From the NCBI RefSeq assembly GCF_025144995.1, contig NZ_CP102250.1, positions 1,488,001 through 1,552,000 on the forward strand: a DNA stretch of 64,000 nt. Direction: 5' to 3'. The position numbers and the translations under genes are program-made. Shown here in pieces: positions 53,342 to 63,500 of the stretch. Each line of letters opens with the position of its first letter. The stretch's first letter is position 1. Below the pieces are notes generated by a model. It did not search any database, was not told the DNA's origin, and saw only the letters and a program-made list of their open reading frames with translations. The DNA comes from Alistipes indistinctus YIT 12060 (GTDB lineage Bacteria > Bacteroidota > Bacteroidia > Bacteroidales > Rikenellaceae).

Positions 53342-55555
53342 ATGACGAAAAACAAGAAAAAACCTTCAAAAGGGAAGGTGAAAACAAAAACATCGGGCAG
53401 CATCGCATCTTTGATTTCAGAGTTGTTCCGCACCCTGCCGGACAAGCGCTATTCCGTTAAGAACCTGATCACCGCCACCGGCGCAATGACACGCGATGAA
53501 AAAGACGAAGTGCGCAGCGTCGTCCGGTCCCTGCTCGATGAAAGGACGATCGAACTGGTCGCGGAAGGCAAATACCGCCTCAGCAACGCAAAACGCGAGA
53601 CTTTCGAAGGGATCGTAGATATGACCTCTTCCGGGGCTTTCTATGTCAAAGTCGAAGGCTTGGACAAAGATATCTATGTAAACTCGCGGCACGCCGGCCA
53701 TGTGCTGCACGGCGACCGCGTAAAGGTAGCGATCACCCGCAAGGCAAAAAAAGAGATGAACCCCGAAGGAGAGGTAATCGAGATACTCGAACATTCGGAC
53801 AAAAAATACGTGGGCGTACTGGAACTGTCGGACAGTTTCGCATTCGTGAAAGTGGACAGCCGCAAGTTCCCTACCGACGTATTCATTCCGCTGCGCGACC
53901 TGAAGGGAGCAAAAGACGGTCAAAAAGTGCTGGTACGGGTCACCGAATGGCCCGACACGATGAAAAATCCCGCGGGTGAGATTGTCGACGTACTGGGTAC
54001 TCCGGGTGACAACAACACCGAAATGCATGCGATCCTGGCCGAATACGACCTTCCCTATACCTATCCCAAAGAGGTGGAGCAGGAAGCCGACAAAATCCCG
54101 GCCGAGCTGTCCGCAGACGAAATCGCCGCCCGGCGGGATTTCCGCGGCATTACGACCCTCACGATCGACCCCGCCGACGCCAAGGATTTCGACGATGCGC
54201 TTTCGATGCGCCGTCTGCCCAACGGCAATATAGAAGTGGGCGTGCACATCGCCGATGTAACCTATTACGTCCATCCGGGCGACATCATCGATGCCGAGGC
54301 CGAAAACCGCGCCACATCGGTATATCTGGTGGACCGGACGATCCCGATGCTCCCCGAGCGCCTCTCGAACGGGCTGTGTTCACTGCGGCCCAACGAAGAG
54401 AAATTCTGCTTTTCAGCCGTATTCGAACTCAACGAAGAGGCCGAGGTACAGAACGAATGGTTCGGCCGTACGGTGATCCTTTCCGATCGCCGGTTCACCT
54501 ACGACGAAGCGCAGCAGGTAATCGAATCCGGCCAGGGCGACCTTTCCGACGAGATTACGGCGCTCAATGCGCTGGCCCGCAAGCTGCGCGCCGCGCGTTT
54601 CCGTAACGGCTCAATCAGCTTCGAACGCGAAGAAGCGAAATTCGACCTCGACGAAAACGGCAAGCCGCTGCGCGTCTATTTCAAGGAGATGAAGGAAGCC
54701 AACCAGCTGATCGAAGAGTTTATGCTGCTGGCCAACCGCAAAGTAGCCGAGTTCGTGGGACGTAAACGCCAAGGGGTGCAGAACAGCGAACGCACGTTCG
54801 TCTACCGCGTGCACGACAAACCCAATTCCGACAAGCTCGCCCAACTACGCAGTTTCGTCATGCGCTTCGGCTACCAGATGAAAAGCGATGCCGTCGGCAA
54901 AGCGCTCGCCAAGGACATCAACAAGCTGATGACGAACGTTCACGGCAAACAGGAGGAGAACCTCATTTCGACACTTGCGATCCGGACGATGGCCAAAGCG
55001 ACTTATACGACTACGAATATCGGACACTACGGGCTGGCCTTCGATTACTACACGCACTTCACCTCGCCGATCCGCCGGTACCCGGACATGATGGTGCACC
55101 GCCTGCTGGCGCACTACCTGGCCGGGGGTAAATCCGAAGACAAGGAATACTACGAAAGATTGTGCGAACACTCGTCGGCAATGGAGATCCGCGCCGCCGA
55201 TGCCGAGCGCGCGTCGATCAAGTACAAAATGGTAGAGTTCATGCTCGACAAGCTCGACCAGGAGTTCGACGGGCACATCTCGGGCGTCACGGAGTGGGGA
55301 ATCTACATCGAACTGGACGACACGAAGATCGAAGGGATGGTGTCGCTGCGCGACCTGACGGACGACTACTACACTTTCGACGAAGAGAACTACTGTCTCC
55401 GGGGCGAACGTACGGGACGTATTTTCACCCTCGGCGACGGCGTCCGCATTCGCGTCATGCGGGCCGACCTGGCACGCAAACAGCTCGATTTCGCGCTGAC
55501 CGCCACATACGATTTCGATACGAAAAAGGCCACGCCGGTTCAAGAGACGCTGTAA
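53342..55555 (+). CDS. rnr: Ribonuclease R
   Basis: 737 residues from ATG 53342 (MTKNKKKPSKGKVKTKTSGS). A Lys-rich tail leads to an N-terminal helix-turn-helix and cold-shock-like domains (FEGIVDMTSSGAFYVKVEG, VGVLELSDSFAFVKVDS). The RNB catalytic core has the metal-binding TIDPADAKDFDDALSMRR and YTHFTSPIRRYPDMMVHRLL, and the C-terminal S1 domain reads DGHISGVTEWGIYIELDD. It is a 3'-to-5' exonuclease that degrades structured RNA. It has its own promoter. Confidence 0.97.
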   Translation: MTKNKKKPSKGKVKTKTSGSIASLISELFRTLPDKRYSVKNLITATGAMTRDEKDEVRSVVRSLLDERTIELVAEGKYRLSNAKRETFEGIVDMTSSGAFYVKVEGLDKDIYVNSRHAGHVLHGDRVKVAITRKAKKEMNPEGEVIEILEHSDKKYVGVLELSDSFAFVKVDSRKFPTDVFIPLRDLKGAKDGQKVLVRVTEWPDTMKNPAGEIVDVLGTPGDNNTEMHAILAEYDLPYTYPKEVEQEADKIPAELSADEIAARRDFRGITTLTIDPADAKDFDDALSMRRLPNGNIEVGVHIADVTYYVHPGDIIDAEAENRATSVYLVDRTIPMLPERLSNGLCSLRPNEEKFCFSAVFELNEEAEVQNEWFGRTVILSDRRFTYDEAQQVIESGQGDLSDEITALNALARKLRAARFRNGSISFEREEAKFDLDENGKPLRVYFKEMKEANQLIEEFMLLANRKVAEFVGRKRQGVQNSERTFVYRVHDKPNSDKLAQLRSFVMRFGYQMKSDAVGKALAKDINKLMTNVHGKQEENLISTLAIRTMAKATYTTTNIGHYGLAFDYYTHFTSPIRRYPDMMVHRLLAHYLAGGKSEDKEYYERLCEHSSAMEIRAADAERASIKYKMVEFMLDKLDQEFDGHISGVTEWGIYIELDDTKIEGMVSLRDLTDDYYTFDEENYCLRGERTGRIFTLGDGVRIRVMRADLARKQLDFALTATYDFDTKKATPVQETL

Positions 55556-55702
55556 ACCGCCCTTTGATCACGCTTTGCCGGAACTGTATTGTAACAGGAT
55601 GTTGCAAAGAACAGCACTTCGTGATTGTGGATAAATTGTTAGGAATTTATCCTCTCGCTAAGTTTTTGTCGCAAAAAATTTCCTTATTCAAAAAATAGAT
55701 TG

Positions 55703-55710
55703 TACCTTTG
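55703..55710 (+). promoter_or_regulatory. Upstream -7 box of the tRNA-Tyr-tuf unit
   Basis: TACCTTTG, a full TAnnTTTG match, with no -33 box at a proper distance. It may be a second, weaker start. Confidence 0.4.
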
Positions 55711-55795
55711 AGGCCGATTTCGCCCTTTTGCAGACCTTTTCAGCCGGTGGAAGAGGGTAATTTTCTCCCGAAACGGCTGATTTTGGCAGGTAATG

Positions 55796-55826
55796 TTTGC
55801 GTATTTGCAAATAATGCGTAATTTTG
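55796..55826 (+). promoter_or_regulatory. Strong promoter of tRNA-Tyr-tuf
   Basis: TTTG at 55796-55799, a 19-base spacer, and TAATTTTG at 55819-55826: both boxes match the Bacteroidetes consensus and spacing. This is the best full promoter in the window and fits the heavy expression needed for tuf. Confidence 0.78.
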
Positions 55827-55946
55827 TCGTCCTCAAAACCCTGCAAACTGACGGGTATCTCCCTGAAAACCGGAGTTTCAGGACTTTCAGAGGGGACCGA
55901 AACAGGAAAGAGGCGCAACACCCGGCGTAGCGATGCGCCGCCGTAC

Positions 55947-56028
55947 GGGCGGATACCAGAGTGGCCAAATGGGGCAGACTGTAAATCTGCTGTCTTCGAC
56001 TTCGGTGGTTCGAATCCATCTCCGCCCA
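55947..56028 (+). tRNA. tRNA-Tyr (GTA)
   Basis: An 82-base cloverleaf with acceptor GGGCGGA / TCCGCCC and discriminator A. Anticodon GTA lies at 55981-55983 in the loop of GCAGACTGTAAATCTGC. The long variable arm (TGTCTTCGACTTCGG region) is typical of class II tRNA-Tyr. The T loop GGTTCGAATCC is standard. CCA is not encoded. It precedes tuf on the same transcript. Confidence 0.95.
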
Positions 56029-56135
56029 CACCGGACAGGACCGGCCGCAGGATACAGGCGGCGGAACGACGAACGGTTGAGAACACAGAGCAACAAACAA
56101 TAGTTAGACAATTAATTCCTAAATAGATTTCAAAC

Positions 56136-57323
56136 ATGGCAAAAGAAAAATTTGACAGGTCCAAGCCGCACGTGAACGTCGGTACCATCGGACACGTAGA
56201 CCACGGTAAAACCACTCTTACCGCCGCAATTACCACCGTACTTGCAAAAAAAGGTCTCTCTGAACTCCGTTCTTTCGACTCGATCGACAACGCTCCCGAG
56301 GAAAAAGAGCGCGGTATCACCATCAACACCTCTCACGTGGAGTACCAGACTGCCAATCGTCACTATGCCCACGTTGACTGCCCGGGCCACGCCGACTATG
56401 TGAAGAACATGGTTACCGGTGCCGCCCAGATGGACGGCGCGATCCTGGTGGTTGCCGCTACCGACGGTCCGATGCCCCAGACCAACGAGCACGTACTGCT
56501 CGCCCGTCAGGTGAACGTACCGCGTATCGTCGTGTTCCTGAACAAATGCGATATGGTGGACGATCCCGAGATGCTCGACCTGGTTGAGCTCGAGGTTCGC
56601 GACCTGTTGAGCAAATACGAATTCGACGGTGACAACACCCCCATCATCCGCGGTTCTGCCCTCGGCGGTCTGAACGGCGAAGCTCAGTGGGAAGACAAGA
56701 TCATGGAGCTGATGGAAGCTGTCGATACTTACATTCCGCTGCCTCCGCGTGAGAATGAGAAACCGTTCCTGATGCCTGTCGAGGACGTATTCTCGATCAC
56801 CGGCCGCGGTACCGTTGTTACGGGCCGTATCGAAACCGGTATTATCCACGTAGGTGACCCCGTAGAGATCACCGGTCTGCAGGAAAAATCGATGACTTCG
56901 ACTTGTACCGGCGTCGAGATGTTCCGCAAGCTGCTCGATCAGGGCGAGGCCGGCGACAACGTAGGTCTGTTGCTGCGCGGTATCGATAAGAAGGATGTAA
57001 AACGCGGTATGGTCGTCGCCAAACCGGGTTCTATCACTCCGCACACCGAATTCGAGGCTGAGGTCTACATCCTGAAGAAGGAAGAGGGTGGCCGTCACAC
57101 TCCGTTCCACCACAAATACCGTCCGCAGTTCTACCTGCGTACGATGGACATCACCGGCGAGGTCGAACTGCCCGAAGGTGTTGACATGGTGATGCCGGGT
57201 GACAACGTGACCATCAAGGTTACCCTGATCTACCCCGTCGCTTTGAACGTCGGTCTGCGTTTCGCTATCCGCGAAGGTGGCCGTACGGTAGGTGCCGGTC
57301 AGATTACCAAGATCATCAAATAA
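56136..57323 (+). CDS. tuf: Elongation factor Tu
   Basis: 395 residues. The G-domain motifs are [15 protein letters not shown] (G1), [14 protein letters not shown] (G2/G3 region), [12 protein letters not shown] (G3), LNKCDMVDD (G4) and GSALGG (G5). Domains 2 and 3 follow normally to the C-terminal QITKIIK. It carries aminoacyl-tRNA to the ribosome. It is between tRNA-Tyr and tRNA-Trp; both tRNAs are probably excised from the same long message. Codon use is visibly more biased than in neighbouring genes. Confidence 0.99.
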   Translation: MAKEKFDRSKPHVNVGTIGHVDHGKTTLTAAITTVLAKKGLSELRSFDSIDNAPEEKERGITINTSHVEYQTANRHYAHVDCPGHADYVKNMVTGAAQMDGAILVVAATDGPMPQTNEHVLLARQVNVPRIVVFLNKCDMVDDPEMLDLVELEVRDLLSKYEFDGDNTPIIRGSALGGLNGEAQWEDKIMELMEAVDTYIPLPPRENEKPFLMPVEDVFSITGRGTVVTGRIETGIIHVGDPVEITGLQEKSMTSTCTGVEMFRKLLDQGEAGDNVGLLLRGIDKKDVKRGMVVAKPGSITPHTEFEAEVYILKKEEGGRHTPFHHKYRPQFYLRTMDITGEVELPEGVDMVMPGDNVTIKVTLIYPVALNVGLRFAIREGGRTVGAGQITKIIK

Positions 57324-57337
57324 TTTTTGATAATTCC

Positions 57338-57361
57338 GCAGTGCGGTCTCGGCCGCACTGC
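57338..57361 (+). other. Hairpin between tuf and tRNA-Trp
   Basis: Nine-pair stem GCAGTGCGG / CCGCACTGC with loop TCTCGG, without a T run, just before tRNA-Trp. It is probably a stability or processing element for the tuf 3' end rather than a terminator. Confidence 0.5.
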
Positions 57362-57366
57362 TCCTT

Positions 57367-57437
57367 ACGAGTGTAGTTCAAGGGTAGAATAGCGGTCTCC
57401 AAAACCGTTGATGGGAGTTCGAATCTCTCCACTCGTG
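57367..57437 (+). tRNA. tRNA-Trp (CCA)
   Basis: A 71-base cloverleaf: acceptor ACGAGTG / CACTCGT, discriminator G. Anticodon CCA at 57399-57401 is in loop CTCCAAA, and the T arm is GGGAGTTCGAATCTCTCC. CCA is not encoded. It sits between tuf and secE, a common Bacteroidetes arrangement. Confidence 0.95.
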
Positions 57438-57456
57438 CGAAAAAAACAGTACAATT

Positions 57457-57648
57457 ATGAAAATTGTAACTTACTTCAAAGAATCCTACACAGAGCTTGT
57501 TCAAAAAGTGACGTGGCCCTCTATTAACCAATTATCCCACTCCGCTGTAATCGTCATGGTTGCTTCCCTTTTACTCGCGTTGGTGGTACTGGCTATGGAC
57601 CTCACCTTTGAGAACATCATGAAAGCTATATATAGCATTCTTTATTAA
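57457..57648 (+). CDS. secE: Preprotein translocase subunit SecE
   Basis: 63 residues, the short single-helix form. YTELVQKVTWPSINQLSHSA is the conserved amphipathic segment. The helix VIVMVASLLLALVVLAMDL spans the membrane. It stabilises SecY in the general secretion channel. It is transcribed with nusG 26 bases downstream. Confidence 0.96.
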   Translation: MKIVTYFKESYTELVQKVTWPSINQLSHSAVIVMVASLLLALVVLAMDLTFENIMKAIYSILY

Positions 57649-57674
57649 TTTTCTTTACAAGCAGGTTAATAAAG

Positions 57675-58232
57675 ATGAGTGAAAAAGAGCAGAAGCAATG
57701 GTACGTCGTGCGTGCCATCGGAGGTAAAGAAAAAAAGGTGAAGGAGTACATCGAAAACGAAGTGCGCCAGTCCCACCTGGAAAACTATATCTCCCAGGTT
57801 CTGATTCCTACTGAAAAGATTTACCAGATTCGCAACGGTAAAAAAGTCAGTAAGGAACGTGTGTCTTATCCGGGCTATGTATTAGTCGAAGCTGCCCTGG
57901 TAGGAGAAATCCCGTTTATTCTTCGCAACACTCCCAACGTTTTAGGCTTCCTCAACGACACCAAAGGCAACTCCATGGAGGCAACCCCTCTTCGCCCCCA
58001 GGAAGTGAGCCGTATCTTAGGCCGTGTCGATGAATTAAGTGAGAGTGAAGAGGAAAACGAAGTTCCTTTCTTCGTCGGAGAGACAGTCAAAGTAATCGAC
58101 GGCCCGTTCTCAAGCTTCTCGGGCACGATCGAGGCTGTGGACAACGACCGGAAGAAACTTACGGTTTCCGTGAAGATTTTCGGGCGCAAGACTCCTATGG
58201 AGTTGAGCTTCATGCAAGTTGAAAAAGAATAA
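57675..58232 (+). CDS. nusG: Transcription antitermination protein NusG
   Basis: 185 residues. The NGN domain begins [20 protein letters not shown] and continues through [11 protein letters not shown] and [13 protein letters not shown]. The KOW domain at the C-terminus has [20 protein letters not shown]. NusG binds RNA polymerase and, through its KOW domain, Rho or ribosomal protein S10. An acidic insert ([14 protein letters not shown]) lies between the domains. Confidence 0.97.
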   Translation: MSEKEQKQWYVVRAIGGKEKKVKEYIENEVRQSHLENYISQVLIPTEKIYQIRNGKKVSKERVSYPGYVLVEAALVGEIPFILRNTPNVLGFLNDTKGNSMEATPLRPQEVSRILGRVDELSESEEENEVPFFVGETVKVIDGPFSSFSGTIEAVDNDRKKLTVSVKIFGRKTPMELSFMQVEKE

Positions 58233-58249
58233 TTAACCAAAGGAAAATT

Positions 58250-58690
58250 ATGGCAAAAGAGGTTGCTGCATTTATTAAATTGCAGATCAAAGGTGGTGCC
58301 GCAAATCCTTCGCCTCCAGTAGGTCCTGCACTTGGCTCCAAGGGAGTCAACATCATGGACTTCTGCAAGCAGTTCAATGCGAGGACCCAGGACAAGGCGG
58401 GGAAAGTACTTCCTGTCATTATCACCGTATATGGCGACAAGTCGTTCGATTTCGTTGTCAAGCAGCCGCCCGTAGCCGTACAGCTCAAGGAGGCAGCAAA
58501 GCTTCAGAGTGGATCGGCCGAGCCGAACCGCAAAAAAGTGGGCCAGGTAACCTGGGATCAGGTCAAAGCGATCGCAGAGGATAAAATGCCTGACCTGAAC
58601 TGCTTCACTCTTGAGTCAGCAATGCGGATGGTTGCCGGTACGGCCCGTAGTATGGGTATCAACGTAGTTGGTGAATTTCCTAGTTTGTAA
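58250..58690 (+). CDS. rplK: 50S ribosomal protein L11
   Basis: 146 residues: [35 protein letters not shown] and the rRNA-binding C-terminal [11 protein letters not shown]. It forms the GTPase-associated centre stalk base. Seventeen bases follow nusG; no separate promoter is evident. Confidence 0.98.
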   Translation: MAKEVAAFIKLQIKGGAANPSPPVGPALGSKGVNIMDFCKQFNARTQDKAGKVLPVIITVYGDKSFDFVVKQPPVAVQLKEAAKLQSGSAEPNRKKVGQVTWDQVKAIAEDKMPDLNCFTLESAMRMVAGTARSMGINVVGEFPSL

Positions 58691-58709
58691 TTGACAAAAA
58701 TTACTGAAA

Positions 58710-59408
58710 ATGAGTAAGCTGACCAAAAACAGAAAAACGGCTCTTGCTAAGGTTGAAACCGGTAAAGTGTACAAGCTAGGCGAGGCGGCAGCTCTTCTAA
58801 AGGAGATCACCTTTACGAAATTCGATGCTTCCGTCGACCTGGACGTGCGCCTCGGGGTTGACCCGCGCAAATCCAACCAGATGGTGAGGGGTGTCGTTAC
58901 CCTGCCTCATGGTACTGGAAAACAGGTGCGTGTTCTGGTGCTTTGCACTCCCGACAAGGAGAACGAGGCAAAAGAGGCCGGCGCTGATTATGTTGGACTG
59001 GACGAATACATCGAAAAGATCAAAGGCGGTTGGACTGATGTGGACGTCATTATCACGACCCCCAACGTAATGGCCAAGGTCGGAGCGCTCGGACGCATTC
59101 TGGGTCCGCGCGGTCTGATGCCGAACCCCAAAACAGGCACGGTTACCATGGAAGTGGGCAAAGCTGTAACGGAAGTGAAAGCCGGTAAAATCGACTTCAA
59201 AGTCGACAAATTCGGTATCGTTCACTCTTCGATCGGCAAAGTAAGCTTCACGGCCGACCAGATTATCGAGAACGCCAAGGAGTTTATGTCCATGATCAAT
59301 AAGCTCAAACCCACGGCTGCCAAAGGTACTTACGTACAGAGCATATACTTGTCTTCTACGATGAGCCCCGGCTTAGCGGTAGACCCCAAATCGGTTGACA
59401 TCAAATAA
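58710..59408 (+). CDS. rplA: 50S ribosomal protein L1
   Basis: 232 residues with [20 protein letters not shown], the L1 signature [20 protein letters not shown], and [12 protein letters not shown]. It forms the L1 stalk at the E site. In many bacteria L1 represses its own operon by binding the message leader; the gaps here are too short to tell. Confidence 0.98.
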   Translation: MSKLTKNRKTALAKVETGKVYKLGEAAALLKEITFTKFDASVDLDVRLGVDPRKSNQMVRGVVTLPHGTGKQVRVLVLCTPDKENEAKEAGADYVGLDEYIEKIKGGWTDVDVIITTPNVMAKVGALGRILGPRGLMPNPKTGTVTMEVGKAVTEVKAGKIDFKVDKFGIVHSSIGKVSFTADQIIENAKEFMSMINKLKPTAAKGTYVQSIYLSSTMSPGLAVDPKSVDIK

Positions 59409-59419
59409 AACGGAAAACG

Positions 59420-59941
59420 ATGAACAGGGAAGAAAAAACAGTTATCATTAACAGTTTAGCCGATAAGCTTCAACAGTACGCTCACTTCTATCTGACAGAC
59501 ACTTCCGAACTGAATGCAGAACAGACTGCCAAACTGCGCAGGATCTGCTTCGAGAAAGATGTGAAACTGGTAGTAGTCAAGAATACTCTCTTCATTAAGG
59601 CTCTGGAACAGGTATCCAAAGCGGATGCCGAGCTGATGCCCGCCCTCAAGGGCGAGACATCGGTCATGTTCTCCGACACGGGCAAAGCCCCTGCCAAGCT
59701 GATCAAAGAGTTCCGCAAGGAATCTCCCAAGCCGGTGCTCAAAGCTGCCGTGGTAGAGGGTTGCGTCTATCTGGGCGACGAGTCGATCGACGCTCTGGTG
59801 AACATCAAGTCTCGTGAAGAACTTATTGGCGACATCATCGGACTGCTGCAGTCTCCTGCAAAGAATGTTATTTCTGCGCTGCAGGCTTCAGCCGGTCAAA
59901 AAATCGCAGGTCTCGTGAAGAGCCTCGAAGAAAGAAATTAA
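59420..59941 (+). CDS. rplJ: 50S ribosomal protein L10
   Basis: 173 residues: INSLADKLQQYAHFYLTDTS, KLVVVKNTLFIKAL and LKGETSVMFSD. It holds L7/L12 dimers on the ribosome. It starts only 11 bases after rplA, so the long L10 autoregulatory leader of some bacteria is absent. Confidence 0.98.
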   Translation: MNREEKTVIINSLADKLQQYAHFYLTDTSELNAEQTAKLRRICFEKDVKLVVVKNTLFIKALEQVSKADAELMPALKGETSVMFSDTGKAPAKLIKEFRKESPKPVLKAAVVEGCVYLGDESIDALVNIKSREELIGDIIGLLQSPAKNVISALQASAGQKIAGLVKSLEERN

Positions 59942-59980
59942 TCATTACTAATCGTCTAACATTTTTAAATTTTAAATACA

Positions 59981-60358
59981 ATGGCCGATATCAAAAAATT
60001 AGCTGAGGAGTTGGTAAACTTGACAGTTAAGGAAGTAAACGAACTTGCTGGTATTCTGAAAGACGAATACGGAATTGAGCCCGCTGCTGCTGCTGTTGCT
60101 GTTGCCGCTGCTCCCGCTGAAGGTGGCGCTGCCGCTGCTGCTGAGAAGACCTCTTTCGACGTGGTTCTCGCCAACGCAGGCCAGGCTAAGCTGCAGGTAG
60201 TTAAAGCCGTTAAGGATATCACCGGCCTGGGTCTGAAAGAGGCCAAGGATCTGGTTGATGGCGCTCCCAAAACAGTTAAAGAGGGCGTTTCCAAAGAAGA
60301 AGCAGAACAGATCAAATCTCAGCTGGAAGAGGCTGGTGCTGAAGTTGAGCTTAAGTAA
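59981..60358 (+). CDS. rplL: 50S ribosomal protein L7/L12
   Basis: 125 residues. N-terminal dimerisation segment, an Ala-rich hinge ([20 protein letters not shown]) and the conserved C-terminal domain [20 protein letters not shown] through [15 protein letters not shown]. It recruits translation GTPases. Tandem hairpins separate it from rpoB. Confidence 0.98.
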   Translation: MADIKKLAEELVNLTVKEVNELAGILKDEYGIEPAAAAVAVAAAPAEGGAAAAAEKTSFDVVLANAGQAKLQVVKAVKDITGLGLKEAKDLVDGAPKTVKEGVSKEEAEQIKSQLEEAGAEVELK

Positions 60359-60385
60359 CAATTACTTAATCGTCAACAACATATC

Positions 60386-60422
60386 AGGTGTAGAGTCTAT
60401 GCAGATAGACTCTATACCTTTT
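60386..60422 (+). terminator. Attenuator/terminator between rplL and rpoB
   Basis: Fifteen-pair stem AGGTGTAGAGTCTAT / ATAGACTCTATACCT (one G-U) with a GCAG loop, followed by TTTT. It lies 28 bases after rplL. As in other bacteria it probably lets only part of the ribosomal transcripts run on into rpoB. Confidence 0.75.
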
Positions 60423-60435
60423 CTCATTTAACATT

Positions 60436-60464
60436 ACGGGCCTCTGTGAAGAGTCGCCCGTTTT
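60436..60464 (+). terminator. Second hairpin between rplL and rpoB
   Basis: Stem ACGGGC / GCCCGT with an inner CTCT / AGAG helix and a TC bulge, then TTTT. It follows the first hairpin by 14 bases, making a tandem attenuator. Weaker than the first. Confidence 0.55.
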
Positions 60465-60592
60465 CGGCCCGGAGAGTTCCCCTTTTTATTTTCATCGTGC
60501 CACGGATGGGACCATTCCCGCACGCGCTTCGGACCGCTAAGGGATAAGATGTACAGCAACAGTTCTAGTCTTCAAATTTAATATTGGATCCA

Positions 60593-63500
60593 ATGTCCCA
60601 AAAAACAGATAATAAACGTATCAGCTTCTCTTCGGTCAAAAACAGGATGCCCTATCCCGATTTGCTGGAGGTGCAGCTCAAATCCTTTCAAGACTTTTTT
60701 CAACTGGACACCACTGCGGAGAACCGGAAGAACGAAGGCCTCTACAAGGTTTTCATGGAGAACTTCCCGATCACCGATACCCGCAACAACTTCGTGCTGG
60801 AATTCATCGACTACTACGTCGATCCGCCCCGTTACTCGATCGACGAGTGCCTGGAACGCGGCCTCACGTACAGTGTTCCGTTAAAAGCCAAACTGAAATT
60901 ATACTGTACAGACCCTGAACACGAAGATTTCGACACGGTAGTCCAGGATGTCTATTTCGGGACGATCCCCTACATGACTCCCCGCGGCACGTTCGTTATC
61001 AACGGCGCCGAGCGCGTCATCGTATCCCAGTTGCACCGTTCGCCCGGCGTCTTCTTCGGACAGAGCACCCATACGAACGGGACGAAGCTTTATTCCGCCC
61101 GTATCATCCCCTTCAAGGGTTCCTGGATCGAGTTCGCGACAGACATCAACAACGTGATGTACGCTTACATCGACCGTAAAAAGAAACTGCCGGTCACCAC
61201 CCTGCTCCGCGCCATCGGCTTCGAGAGCGACCGTCAGATTTTAGAGATATTCGACCTGGCCGAAGAGGTCAAGGTCACCAAGGCCAACCTTAAAAAAGTG
61301 GTGGGCCAGCGCCTTGCTGCCCGTGTGCTGAAGACATGGGTGGAAGATTTCGTCGACGAAGATACCGGCGAGGTGGTTTCGATCGAACGTAACGAAATCA
61401 TCATCGACCGCGAAACGGTACTCGAAGAGCGCCACATCGAGGATATCGTCGAATCGGGCGCAAAGAGCATCCTGATCCACAAAGAGGCTCCGGGGAGTAT
61501 CGACTTCTCGATCGTCTACAACACGCTGCAGAAGGACCCGTGCAACTCAGAAAAAGAGGCCGTGGTGTACATCTACCGCCAGTTGCGCAACTCCGAACCG
61601 CCCGATGAGGCGACCGCTCGCGACGTGATCGAGAAACTGTTCTTCTCCGACAAGCGGTACGACCTGGGCGACGTGGGCCGCTTCCGGATCAACAAGAAAC
61701 TGAGTCTCGACATCTCCCCGGAGGTCAGGGTACTGACCCGCGAGGATATGATCGCGATCATCAAATACCTGATCTCGCTGATCAACTCGAAAACCGACGT
61801 GGACGACATCGACCACCTGAGCAACCGCCGTGTCCGCACGGTGGGCGAACAGCTGGCCAACCAGTTCAGCGTGGGTTTCGTGCGCATGGCGCGTACGATT
61901 CGCGAACGCATGAACGTCCGCGACAACGAAGTGTTCACCCCCGTAGACCTGATCAATGCGAAGACCCTTTCGTCGGTGATCAATTCGTTCTTCGGCACGA
62001 ATCAGCTTTCGCAGTTCATGGACCAGACCAATCCGCTGGCCGAAATGACGCACAAACGCCGTCTGTCGGCCCTCGGTCCCGGTGGTCTGTCGCGCGAACG
62101 CGCCGGTTTCGAGGTGCGCGACGTACACTATACGCATTACGGCCGTCTCTGCCCGATCGAAACTCCGGAGGGACCGAACATCGGTCTGATTTCGTCGCTG
62201 TGCGTCTATGCGAAGATCAGCGACATGGGCTTCATCGAAACCCCCTACCGCAAGGTAGAGGACGGCGTCGTGGATCTCAAGAACAGCGATGTCGTTTACC
62301 TGAGCGCCGAAGAGGAGGAGGGTCTGGTCATCGCACAGGCGAATGCCCCGCTCGACGATAAAGGCCATTTCCTGAACGCGGATAAGATCAAGGCGCGTTA
62401 CGAAGGCGACTTCCCGGTAGTAACCGATAAAGAGGTAAACCTGATGGACGTCGCGCCGAACCAGATCGCATCGATCGCGGCCAGCCTGATCCCGTTCCTC
62501 GAGCACGACGACGCGAACCGCGCGCTGATGGGTTCGAACATGATGCGTCAGGCCGTACCGTTGGTAATGCCCGAGGCACCGATCGTCGGTACCGGCCTGG
62601 AAGACGACATGATCGGGGACAGCCGCATTCAGATCGTTGCCGAAGGTAACGGCGAGGTTGTTTTCTCAGATGCTACCCAGATTCAGGTCAAATACGAACG
62701 TACCGACGAAGAGAAGCTCGTCAGCTTCGATCCCGAGGTAACGACTTATAACCTTCCGCGTTACCGCAAAACCAACCAGAATACGTCGATCACCCTCAAA
62801 CCGATCGTCCGCAAGGGTGAGCAGGTAACCAAGGGCCAGATCCTGACCGAAGGCTATTCGACGCAGAAAGGCGAGTTGGCACTGGGACGCAACCTGAAAG
62901 TGGCTTTCATGCCGTGGAAGGGTTACAATTTCGAGGACGCCATCGTGATCTCCGAACGGATGATGCGCGACGACATCTTCACTTCGGTGCATGTCGACGA
63001 GTACATCATGGAGGTGCGCGACACGAAACGCGGCGTCGAGGAACTCACCTCGGATATCCCGAACGTGAGCGAAGACGCCACCAAGGATCTCGACGAAAAC
63101 GGCATTATCCGCATCGGTGCGAACATCAAACCAGGCGATATCCTGATCGGTAAGATCACGCCGAAAGGCGAAAGCGATCCGTCTCCCGAGGAGAAACTGC
63201 TCCGTGCGATCTTCGGCGATAAAGCGGGCGATGTGAAGGATGCCTCGCTGAAAGCACAACCTTCGCTCTTCGGCGTTGTCGTGGACAAAAAACTGTTCAG
63301 CCGGGCCAACCGTGACGGCAAAAAGAGCAAAGCCGCAGAAAAGGCACAACTCGAAAAGCTCGACATGGCGTTCAACGAACAGGCCGAAGTCCTGCGCAGC
63401 CGCCTTCTCGAAAAACTGGCCGTCCTGCTCAAAGACAAGACGACCGCCGGTATCCGCGACTACTTCGGCGTGGAGATCGTTGCCAAAGGCACCCGTTTTA

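Larger units (their letters stand above)
55556..55946. other. Intergenic region before tRNA-Tyr and tuf
   Basis: About 390 bases between rnr and tRNA-Tyr with no convincing gene. It contains two TAnnTTTG boxes (55703-55710 and 55819-55826), the second with a perfect -33 box. A short stem CGGCG / CGCCG near 55923-55940 lies just ahead of the tRNA and may be part of its processing region. The first 130 bases are AT-rich. Confidence 0.6.

Noticed and set aside
55824-56126. 100-codon frame over tRNA-Tyr
   Set aside because: It runs through the tRNA gene and has no protein-like conservation.
62000-62120. Rifampicin-resistance changes in rpoB
   Set aside because: The pocket region ([25 protein letters not shown]) matches the usual sensitive sequence.
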